Shown here in pieces: positions 6,361-12,791 of a stretch of 12,791 nt of DNA. The position numbers were made by a program, and so were the translations under genes. Location: positions 9,521-22,311 of the forward strand of contig QHXU01000178.1 in assembly GCA_003223065.1 (NCBI GenBank). Reading direction: 5' to 3'. The notes beneath the pieces are model-generated. The model saw only the letters and a list, made by a program, of their open reading frames with translations. It made no database searches and was not told where the DNA came from. The first letter of the stretch is position 1. Each line of letters opens with the position of its first letter. The DNA comes from Acidobacteriota bacterium (GTDB lineage Bacteria > Acidobacteriota > Terriglobia > Bryobacterales > Bryobacteraceae).

Positions 6361-9300
6361 ATGTCCCGCTTTGCCATCCGCAACCCGTATTTGATCGTGG
6401 TCGTCTGCCTGGTGATCGCCGTGGTCGGCGTTACGAGCCTGGTGCGGATGCCGGTGGACATGTTCCCGGCCATAAATATCCCCCTGGTAGTGGTGGCCAC
6501 GTTCTATTCGGGCATGCCGCCGCAGCAGATTGAGACCGATATCACGGGGCGCTTTGAGCGCTTTTTTACGCTAGCCAGCGGCATTGAGCACATCGAGTCC
6601 CGGTCGCTGCCAGGCGTAAGCGTGATCAAGGTATATTTTCAGCCGGGCACCAATCCGGACTCGGCAGTCGCGGCGATTTCGAACCTGGCCACGGCGCAGT
6701 TGCGGCGCCTGCCGCCGGGGACATTGCCGCCCGTGGTGCTGAGGTTCGACGCGTCGAGCTTACCGGTGTGCCTGGTAACGTGCAAGGGCGAGGGTTTGAA
6801 TGAGACAGAGCTGCGCGACCTGGCGCAATTTCAGGTTCGAAACCAGATCGCGAGCGTAGCGGGCGCGAGCGTCCCGCCGCCTTTCGGCGGCAGATACCGC
6901 CAGATCATGGTGTATACCGATCCCTACAAACTGGAGGCCCACCAGCTGAGCTTGATGGACGTAGTCCGGTCGCTGAACCTGGCAAACCTCATCCTGCCCG
7001 CCGGTGATGTGCAAATCGGACCGCTCGATTACAGCATTTATACCAACAGCCAATTGCAAACCGTCGCGGAGATCAACCAGGTTCCGATCAAAGTCGTGGG
7101 GCAATCCCCGGTGCGAATCGGAGACATCGGCTACGCCGAGGATGGGCATCAGATCCAGAACAATGTGGTGCGCGTGGACGGACAGCGTTCCGTATACACG
7201 CCGGTGCTTCGGCAGGGGGGCGACACCAACACCATCGCGGTGGTGGATGGAGTGAAACAGGCGATCGGGCATTTGTTTGATGTCCCGAAGGAGCTGGTCA
7301 CGCGGGTGGTGTTCGACCAGTCCGTTTTTGTGAAGACGGCGATTGCAACGTTGCTGCACGAAGGCGCGATCGGCTTGTTCCTGACGTCGCTCATGATCCT
7401 GGTGTTTCTGGGAAGCATGCGCGCCACGGTAGCGGTGTTCTTCTCTATACCGCTGTCTGCCCTGGCCGCCTTCATCGCCCTTCAGCTTGGCGGCGGCTCC
7501 GTCAACAGCATGGTGCTGGGCGGGCTGGCCCTGGCGTTCTCACGATTGATCGACAACTCGGTGGTTGTGCTCGAGAATATTTACCGCCATTTGGAACTGG
7601 GCGAGGACCCCTTCGTAGCCGCGGAAAAAGGAGGCCGCGAAGTCGCGCTTCCGGTTTTGGCGGCAACCCTGACGACGGTGGTCGTGTTCTTTCCGGTCAC
7701 CTTCCTCTACGGTGTAAGCCGCTTCCTTTTCTCCGCGCTGGCTTTGGCGGTGGTGCTCTCGCTGTTCGCCTCTTACGTTGTTGCCATGACCGTCGTGCCG
7801 CTGTTCTGCGCCCGCTTCATCAAGGCCTCGGCGCACCATGGCACGCCTGCGTCCGAAGTGCCCGTAACCGTCGACCGTCCGAACGAACGGCGATCTTTCG
7901 GCGATCGATTCAACATCTGGTTCAATCGATACTTCGAAGCGCTGCTCAAGGTTTACGACAAGCTCGTTGCCGGAACACTGCGCTGGCCGGTCTTGACGCT
8001 TGTGGCGTTCGGCGTGTTGTTCGTCCTGAGTCTCAATCTGTTCCCGGGGCTCGGACTTTCCTTTTTTCCGCGCACGGACGCCGGCATGTTCCTTATCAAC
8101 CTGAAGGCTCCCAGCGGCACGCGGCTCTCGGTCACTGAAGATGAGGTGGCGAAGGTCGAAACCCTGGTGCGCCAGATTGTCTCTCCGGAAGACCTTGGGA
8201 TGATCGTCTCGAACATCGGCTCCACGCCCGGTTTTTCTTCGATCTACACCACGAACTCCGCCATGCACACCGCCTTCGTGCAGGTGAGCCTGAAAGAAGA
8301 CCACAAAGTCGGCAGCTACGAATACATGGCGCTTGTGAAGAAGAAGATCGAGACAGAACTGCCGGAGCTGAGCGCTTACTTCCAATCCGGCGGCCTGGTG
8401 GACGCGGTTTTGAATCTTGGCTTGCCGGCGCCGATCGACGTCCAGGTAGCCGGCTCCAACATGAACCAGGCGTACGCCACTGCTCTCAAGCTTTCCGCAC
8501 AGATCCGGAGCATCAGCGGCGTGGCGGATGTCTTCATACCGCAAGACGTGGATTACCCGGCGCTTCAGCTAAACGTGGATCGGACGCGCGCCAGCGAGAT
8601 GGGGCTTGATCAACGGGAAGTGGTGGACAACATCATCACCGCCCTGACCTCGAACACCATGATCGCCCCGAGCTATTGGATCGACCCGAAAACCGGTCTC
8701 GACTACATGCTGACGGTTCAATATCCTGAGAACCAGGTCAAGAGCCTGACAGACTTGAAGGCGATACCCTTGCGGGCCGCCGGCGCGGCCCAACCCACGC
8801 GGCTGGACATGATCAGCAATGTCAGACGAATCAAGTCACCCACCGAAGTGGACCATTACCAGCTCCGGCGCACCATCGATATCTATGTCAGGCCGCTTTA
8901 CGAGGATCTCGCCAAAACCGCCAACGCAGTCGATGAGATTATCGCCCGGACCAAGGTTCCCGAAGGACTGACCGTCACGCTTCGTGGAATGGTGCAGGGC
9001 ATGCGCGCCTCGTTCACCAGTTTCACTCTTGGGCTGTCTCTCTCCGTCGTGCTTCTGTATCTGGTTCTGGTGGCGCAATTCCAGTCCTTCATCGATCCGT
9101 TCATTATTCTTGTCGCTGTACCGCCAGGATTGTCCGGCGTCATTCTGACGCTGTGGCTGACCGACACGACGCTGAATGTCATGTCGCTGATGGGCGTGGT
9201 GATGCTTGTCGGGATCGCGGTTTCGAACAGCATCCTGATGGTCGAGTTCACGCGTCACCTCCGGCGGGAAGGAATGGACGTTCGGAGCGCGGTGGCGCTG

Positions 9301-9507
9301 GCCTGCCGCGTGCGATTGCGTCCGGTGCTGATGACATCGCTGGCGACGATCATCGGGCTGCTGCCGATGGCGTTCAAACTCGAGGCCGGCAGTGAATCCT
9401 ATGCTCCACTGGCCCGGGCTATTATCGGCGGTTTGACGATTTCCGTGGCGCTGACCGTGTTTCTGGTGCCCAGTGCCTACGTGCTTGTATATGGCCGCAA
9501 CAAATAG
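6361..9507 (+). CDS. RND-family efflux permease with altered proton relay
   Basis: A 1048-residue inner-membrane transporter, the usual AcrB-family size. It has the duplicated layout: TM1 (10-28), a large periplasmic porter loop (29-~330), TM2-6 (~335-485), a cytoplasmic linker (~490-540), TM7 (~543-562), a second periplasmic loop (~565-880) and TM8-12 (~886-1045). Family motifs include RMPVDMFPAINIP, the pore-region LPPGTLPPVV and RLRPVLMTSLATIIGLLPMA. Aligned by eye to AcrB, D407 is kept as D398, R971 as R985 and T978 as T992, but D408 is N399 (LIDNSVVVLEN) and the TM10 lysine K940 is S955 (IAVSNSILMVEF). I recall LIDNSVVVLEN from a subgroup of bacterial RND pumps, so this is probably a lineage trait. 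Substrate unknown: hydrophobic or amphiphilic compounds are the default guess, as heavy-metal motifs are not apparent. Confidence 0.95.
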   Translation: MSRFAIRNPYLIVVVCLVIAVVGVTSLVRMPVDMFPAINIPLVVVATFYSGMPPQQIETDITGRFERFFTLASGIEHIESRSLPGVSVIKVYFQPGTNPDSAVAAISNLATAQLRRLPPGTLPPVVLRFDASSLPVCLVTCKGEGLNETELRDLAQFQVRNQIASVAGASVPPPFGGRYRQIMVYTDPYKLEAHQLSLMDVVRSLNLANLILPAGDVQIGPLDYSIYTNSQLQTVAEINQVPIKVVGQSPVRIGDIGYAEDGHQIQNNVVRVDGQRSVYTPVLRQGGDTNTIAVVDGVKQAIGHLFDVPKELVTRVVFDQSVFVKTAIATLLHEGAIGLFLTSLMILVFLGSMRATVAVFFSIPLSALAAFIALQLGGGSVNSMVLGGLALAFSRLIDNSVVVLENIYRHLELGEDPFVAAEKGGREVALPVLAATLTTVVVFFPVTFLYGVSRFLFSALALAVVLSLFASYVVAMTVVPLFCARFIKASAHHGTPASEVPVTVDRPNERRSFGDRFNIWFNRYFEALLKVYDKLVAGTLRWPVLTLVAFGVLFVLSLNLFPGLGLSFFPRTDAGMFLINLKAPSGTRLSVTEDEVAKVETLVRQIVSPEDLGMIVSNIGSTPGFSSIYTTNSAMHTAFVQVSLKEDHKVGSYEYMALVKKKIETELPELSAYFQSGGLVDAVLNLGLPAPIDVQVAGSNMNQAYATALKLSAQIRSISGVADVFIPQDVDYPALQLNVDRTRASEMGLDQREVVDNIITALTSNTMIAPSYWIDPKTGLDYMLTVQYPENQVKSLTDLKAIPLRAAGAAQPTRLDMISNVRRIKSPTEVDHYQLRRTIDIYVRPLYEDLAKTANAVDEIIARTKVPEGLTVTLRGMVQGMRASFTSFTLGLSLSVVLLYLVLVAQFQSFIDPFIILVAVPPGLSGVILTLWLTDTTLNVMSLMGVVMLVGIAVSNSILMVEFTRHLRREGMDVRSAVALACRVRLRPVLMTSLATIIGLLPMAFKLEAGSESYAPLARAIIGGLTISVALTVFLVPSAYVLVYGRNK

Positions 9508-10801
9508 AATCGTGCAACGAAAACTCCTGTCGCGCGCGGTGCTGGGTGTCTTTTGCTGCGGGACCTTAGCCGCCCAGCAACAAACGCTGCAACTGACCCT
9601 CGCCGAGGCTCAACGCCTGGCGATTCAAAACAACCCGCAGTTCAGCGCGGCGAGGCTTAACGCCGCCGCGGCGTACCAGGTTCCCGCGGAATACAACGCG
9701 AATTTCGAGCCCACTCTGTTCGGAAGCCTCACCGGCACGGGAGCCGACTCGGGCAGCCGCATCGCCGCCGGCGCTCTGAACAACCCCGTGGTGTATAACC
9801 GCTTGGGCTCCGGTCTCTCGGTCGGCCAGCTGGTCCTCGACTTCGGCCGGACGCGGAACCTGGTCGACATGGCCAAGCTGCACGCGCAAGCGCAGGACCA
9901 GGTGAGTGAAACCACACGCGCGCAGATCCTTCTGGCGACTGACCGTGCCTACTTTGGCATCCTCCGGGCACAAGCCGTGCTTAAGGTCGCCGAACAGACC
10001 GTCGCGGCCCGCCAGCTCGTATCGGACCAGGTGACCGCGTTGGCGCAAAGCAGCCTCAAGTCGATGCTTGATGTCAGCTTCGCGAACGTGAACCTCTCGG
10101 ATGCCAAGCTCCTTCTGGTGCAGGCGCAGAACGATTTGAAATCGGCGGAGGCGGAGCTGGCCGCCGCCATGGGCCTGCCGAATCAGACCGCGTTCACGCT
10201 TTCCGAAGAGTCGATGCCTTCGGCGCTGCCGGACCGCGTGGATCCTTTGATTCAACAAGCGCTGCAGGATCGTCCGGAGCTGAAGGACCTTCGCCTGGAG
10301 CAGAGCGCGGCCGAGCATTTCACCAAGGCGGAGCACTCGCTCTACTTCCCGAATATCGGACTGTTCGGCACTGCCGGTTTCGCCCCGGCGGGTGAGGCGG
10401 TGATACCCGGCCGCTATGGCGCGGTCGGCGTGAACGTTACCATCCCCATCTTCAACGGCGGGTTATTCAAGGCCCGGCAAACCGAAGCGGAGCTGAAAGC
10501 GCGGGCCGCGACGCAGAACATCAATGACCAGGCAAACCGCATCGCACGGGACGTCCGTGTTGCGTATTTCCGAGCGGTCACCGCATATGACCGGGTGGGC
10601 CTGACCGACCAGTTGCTAAAGCAGGCGCAACTCGCGCTGGACCTGGCCCAAAGCCGTTACGATCTCGGTCTGAGCTCGATCGTCGAGCTGAGCCAGGCCC
10701 AACTCAACCTCACCTCCGCGCAAATCGCGAGCGCCAGCGCCCGCTACGACTATCAGACGCAGCGGGCGGTAGTCGACTACCAGATCGGCGCCCTTCACTA
10801 G
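9491..10801 (+). CDS. TolC-family outer-membrane efflux channel
   Basis: A 436-residue outer-membrane factor forming the exit duct of the pump. A signal peptide ends near LAAQQ (residue ~30). Two OEP repeats follow: the first (about 33-230) with LTLAEAQRLAIQNNP and the strand motif GQLVLDFGRTRN (112-123), the second (about 250-432) with VTIPIFNGG (316-324) and the closing helix YDLGLSSIVELSQAQLNL (390-407). Long Ala/Gln/Leu-rich helices fit the periplasmic tunnel. Three starts are possible: GTG 9473, ATG 9491 (17-bp overlap with the permease gene) and GTG 9512 (four bases after the permease stop). None has a clear Shine-Dalgarno; I chose the ATG because it gives a full signal peptide, but 9512 also would. 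Translation is probably coupled to the permease. Confidence 0.93.
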   Translation: MAATNRIVQRKLLSRAVLGVFCCGTLAAQQQTLQLTLAEAQRLAIQNNPQFSAARLNAAAAYQVPAEYNANFEPTLFGSLTGTGADSGSRIAAGALNNPVVYNRLGSGLSVGQLVLDFGRTRNLVDMAKLHAQAQDQVSETTRAQILLATDRAYFGILRAQAVLKVAEQTVAARQLVSDQVTALAQSSLKSMLDVSFANVNLSDAKLLLVQAQNDLKSAEAELAAAMGLPNQTAFTLSEESMPSALPDRVDPLIQQALQDRPELKDLRLEQSAAEHFTKAEHSLYFPNIGLFGTAGFAPAGEAVIPGRYGAVGVNVTIPIFNGGLFKARQTEAELKARAATQNINDQANRIARDVRVAYFRAVTAYDRVGLTDQLLKQAQLALDLAQSRYDLGLSSIVELSQAQLNLTSAQIASASARYDYQTQRAVVDYQIGALH

Positions 10802-10804
10802 ATC

Positions 10805-11200
10805 ATGAAGAAGGTACACATTCTTCTGGCCAGCGCGCGAGCCGAGGACCGCCGCAGCCTGGCGGCAATTCTCGATGGCACGCCCTGGAGGTTGATTGAA
10901 ACGGACGATCGCGAAGAAGCCGTGAAGACGCTCCACGGAATCGAGGTCCCGATCGTTCTGTGCGACCGCGACCTGCCGGGCTCCCCGTGGCAGGAAACGA
11001 TCCGGACGCTCATCGCGGCGCGAACGAATGCGTGCGTCATTCTCGTATCAAACGTCGCCGATCAGTATCTCTGGGACGAGGTGGTGCAGCGCGGCGGCTT
11101 CGATGTGCTTACCCGGCCTTTTCACAAGGATCAAGTGCTCTCGATGCTCGACTTCGCGCACACGCACTGGAAGACGGGCTGGCCAACCACCAAGGTGTAG
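10805..11200 (+). CDS. stand-alone degenerate receiver (pseudo-receiver) protein
   Basis: A 131-residue single-domain protein with the response-regulator receiver fold and no output domain. The strand and helix pattern fits: VHILLASARAEDRRSL (4-19), the phosphoacceptor loop IVLCDRDLPG (50-59, D54 with P four residues on), S82 at the Thr/Ser switch position (VILVSN) and LTRPF (102-106). Two conserved features are lost. The metal-binding acidic cluster after strand 1 is SAR (10-12) instead of a DD pair, and the conserved lysine before Pro-Phe is arginine (R104). It may thus be weakly phosphorylated or not at all, and could act by protein contact alone. I recall similar short proteins recurring in Acidobacteriota, but cannot verify it here. 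It starts 3 bp after the channel gene's stop with no ribosome-binding site, so it belongs to the pump operon. Confidence 0.85.
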   Translation: MKKVHILLASARAEDRRSLAAILDGTPWRLIETDDREEAVKTLHGIEVPIVLCDRDLPGSPWQETIRTLIAARTNACVILVSNVADQYLWDEVVQRGGFDVLTRPFHKDQVLSMLDFAHTHWKTGWPTTKV

Positions 11201-11207
11201 CACTTAC

Positions 11208-11858
11208 TCAGCTGATCACGCCCTTGCGAATCGCGTAGAGAATCAACTCCGCGCTGCTGTGCAGGTTCAGCTTCTGGAAGATGTTGCTCCGATGAGTCTC
11301 AACCGTGTACAGACTCAGATTCAGCAGGCTTGCGACTTCCTTGTTGTTTTTCCCTTCGGCAAGCAATTGGAGGATTTCGCGCTCGCGCGTTGTGAGCAGC
11401 TCATAGCTGTCCTCCACGTCCCTTTCCCGCATCTGCCGCACGTAATCTTCAACGAGCATTTTGCTGATCGCCGGGCTGAAGAATGCCTTGCCTTCATTCA
11501 CGGCTTTAATCGCGCTGATGAGATCGTATTCGGCGGAATCTTTCAGCAGGTAGGCCCGCGCGCCGGATTTAAGCGCCTTCAAGACGTAGCCCTCATCGGA
11601 ATGCATGCTAAGAAAAACGATGGCGGTCCGCGGCAGCTTCGCCGAAATCTGTCTTGCGGCCTCGATGCCGTTCAGAATGGGCATAGCGACATCCATGACC
11701 ACGACGTCGGGCTGATGCTGCTCGGCCATCGCGACCGTTTCGCGGCCGTCTGATGCGTCGGCGATCACCTCGAAACCCTGCTGGCTTTCGAGCAGTAACC
11801 GCAGGCCTTTCCGCACTACCGTGTGATCATCGGCCAAGAGGATGCGAATCGGCTTCAT
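11208..11858 (-). CDS. NarL/FixJ-family response regulator
   Basis: A 216-residue DNA-binding response regulator. The receiver domain (1-~120) is complete: acidic pair D10-D11, phosphoacceptor D56 in VVVMDVAMP, S84 at the switch position and K106 in YLLKD. A linker leads to a LuxR-type helix-turn-helix (about 154-216) with LTTREREILQLLAEGKNNKE and the recognition-helix segment SLYTVETHRSNIFQKL. On phosphorylation it should dimerise and bind promoters; targets are not evident. The ATG overlaps the last bases of the sensor-kinase gene (ATGA, 11855-11858), so the two are co-translated partners. It is convergent with the pump operon, and only 7 bp separate the two stop codons with no terminator hairpin. 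Control of the pump by this regulator is possible but unsupported. Confidence 0.95.
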   Translation of the reverse strand: MKPIRILLADDHTVVRKGLRLLLESQQGFEVIADASDGRETVAMAEQHQPDVVVMDVAMPILNGIEAARQISAKLPRTAIVFLSMHSDEGYVLKALKSGARAYLLKDSAEYDLISAIKAVNEGKAFFSPAISKMLVEDYVRQMRERDVEDSYELLTTREREILQLLAEGKNNKEVASLLNLSLYTVETHRSNIFQKLNLHSSAELILYAIRKGVIS

Positions 11859-12791
11859 GCCGGCTCTTTGTGGTGGATCGATACGGCCAGCGGCAACACG
11901 ATGCGCAAGACGGTCCCGTGTCCGGGCTCGGAATCGACGGAGAAGCTGCCGCCCAGGTGGCTCACTCTTTCCTCCATGCCCAGGAGTCCCAGGCCGCGCT
12001 CCTGTTGCGCATGGAAGCCTTTGCCGTCGTCTTGAATCGATAACAGAATCCTCGCCTGCTCCTGCCGGACCGTCACTCTGACGGTGTGGGCTTCCGAATG
12101 TTGGACGCAGTTGTGCAAGGCCTCTTGCACCAGGCGATAGACGCAGGTCTTCAACTCCTCAGGCAGAGCTTCCGAAATTTGCTCAGCCGCCACTTTCACG
12201 CGCACGCCGCTGCGCTTCGAGACCTCGCGCGCTTGCCATTGGAGCGCGGGGAGCAGACCCAGATCGTCCAGCATGGACGGCCGCAGCAGCAATGCAATGT
12301 TCCTCACGACGCTGATCGAATTCTCCACCAGCTTCTTGATCTCGCCCGCCTTTGGTGCGAGCGCGTTCATGTCTCTGTTGCGGATTAACGTCGAAAGATT
12401 CGCCAACTCCACAAGCACTCCGGTCAGCGCCTGCCCCACCTCGTCGTGGAGTTCACGCGAGATGGAACGCCGTTCTTCTTCGTGGGCATCCACCAGGCGC
12501 GCGGAAAGACCCTTCAATTCCTCCCGGGCATGGGCGATTTCGGTATACCGTTCCGCGGTCTCGCGCTCCAGCGCGAGAATCTCACGAATGCTGAAGGCAG
12601 CGAGCAGCAGGCCGAGGCCTATCGTCAGCCCGATGGTGAGCGTCAAGCGTCTCCGATAACCCCGGTAAGCCTCTGTCACGCGGAGCTTGCCCGAGTTGAG
12701 CTGCGACTCGGCGATCGCCCCGATCTGGTCGGCGATTTCGAGCATCGCTGTGCGGCGCGGAAAACCTCGTCGCGCAGAAACACATAGCCTC
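11855..12791 (-). CDS. NarX-like sensor histidine kinase, N-terminus cut or frameshifted at the right edge
   Basis: From the first internal ATG at 12745 there are 296 residues: a membrane segment (about 34-53, TLTIGLTIGLGLLLAAF), a linker coiled coil (57-90), a HisKA_3 dimerisation helix with the phospho-accepting histidine in ERRSISRELHDEVGQ (H100), and a HATPase_c domain with N-box EALHNCVQHS (N212), G1 box DDGKGF (239-244) and G2 box GLGLLGMEER (251-260). It should autophosphorylate and pass phosphate to the regulator it overlaps by 4 bp. The true gene very likely extends past the window: the frame is open to the edge, no ribosome-binding site precedes 12745, and a kinase of this kind should have a periplasmic sensor and an earlier membrane helix. 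The sequence beyond 12760 makes better protein sense in a shifted frame (see findings). Confidence 0.9.
   Translation of the reverse strand, partial: RLCVSARRGFPRRTAMLEIADQIGAIAESQLNSGKLRVTEAYRGYRRRLTLTIGLTIGLGLLLAAFSIREILALERETAERYTEIAHAREELKGLSARLVDAHEEERRSISRELHDEVGQALTGVLVELANLSTLIRNRDMNALAPKAGEIKKLVENSISVVRNIALLLRPSMLDDLGLLPALQWQAREVSKRSGVRVKVAAEQISEALPEELKTCVYRLVQEALHNCVQHSEAHTVRVTVRQEQARILLSIQDDGKGFHAQQERGLGLLGMEERVSHLGGSFSVDSEPGHGTVLRIVLPLAVSIHHKEPA

Noticed and set aside
7540..8544. 334-codon open frame on the minus strand inside the permease gene
   Set aside because: It lies fully antisense to a clearly conserved RND permease; its Arg/His/Gln-rich translation is typical of a shadow frame in GC-rich DNA.
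9566..10336. 256-codon minus-strand frame opposite the TolC-family gene
   Set aside because: Arg/Leu/His-rich antisense translation with no motif; the plus strand encodes a convincing outer-membrane factor.
11201..11207. possible terminator between the two convergent stop codons
   Set aside because: Only 7 bp lie between the stops, with no GC-rich stem or U-tract; transcripts probably read into each other.

Overview
The window reads as a GC-rich, Gram-negative chromosome segment. The gene set resembles Acidobacteriota of the Solibacter/Bryobacter kind: an RND efflux operon ending in a stand-alone degenerate receiver, a secreted ankyrin protein, and a NarX/NarL-like kinase-regulator pair. That assignment is my inference from recalled protein families, not a computed one. 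There is no IS element, phage gene, CRISPR array, tRNA or rRNA that I can support.

Layout, left to right. (1) A minus-strand cluster (1-2939), transcribed right to left: mtnA, a thioredoxin-fold redox protein, a secreted ankyrin-repeat protein, and the 5' end of an unidentified gene that leaves the left edge. mtnA and the redox gene overlap by 19 bp, and the ankyrin start lies 9 bp past the redox gene's stop, so the three are probably one operon. (2) Divergent from mtnA across 41 bp is folP (2981-3892, plus). Its 3' end overlaps convergently by 62 bp with mutM. (3) mutM and a small Rieske ferredoxin (3831-4929, minus) form a two-gene unit with one base between them. (4) A 176-bp divergent gap (4930-5105) holds an imperfect 36-bp inverted repeat. 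(5) A four-gene plus-strand efflux operon (5106-11200) encodes periplasmic adaptor, RND permease, TolC-family outer-membrane factor and a receiver-like protein. (6) Convergent with it, 7 bp away, is a minus-strand two-component pair (11208-right edge): a HisKA_3 sensor kinase and a NarL-type response regulator, overlapping by 4 bp.

The tripartite pump is the functional core: permease in the inner membrane, lipoprotein-like adaptor in the periplasm, channel in the outer membrane. Its permease lacks two of the canonical proton-relay residues. The fourth gene of the operon is a receiver fold without its acidic pocket, so it is unlikely to be an ordinary phospho-switch. The neighbouring kinase/regulator pair may or may not control the pump; proximity is the only evidence. 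The left half is housekeeping: methionine salvage, folate synthesis and oxidised-base repair, with envelope redox and ankyrin proteins attached to the mtnA unit.

I see no clear new multi-gene system. The points most worth checking are the permease relay, the degenerate receiver, the inverted repeat before the pump operon, and a probable one-base frameshift at the right edge in the kinase gene.
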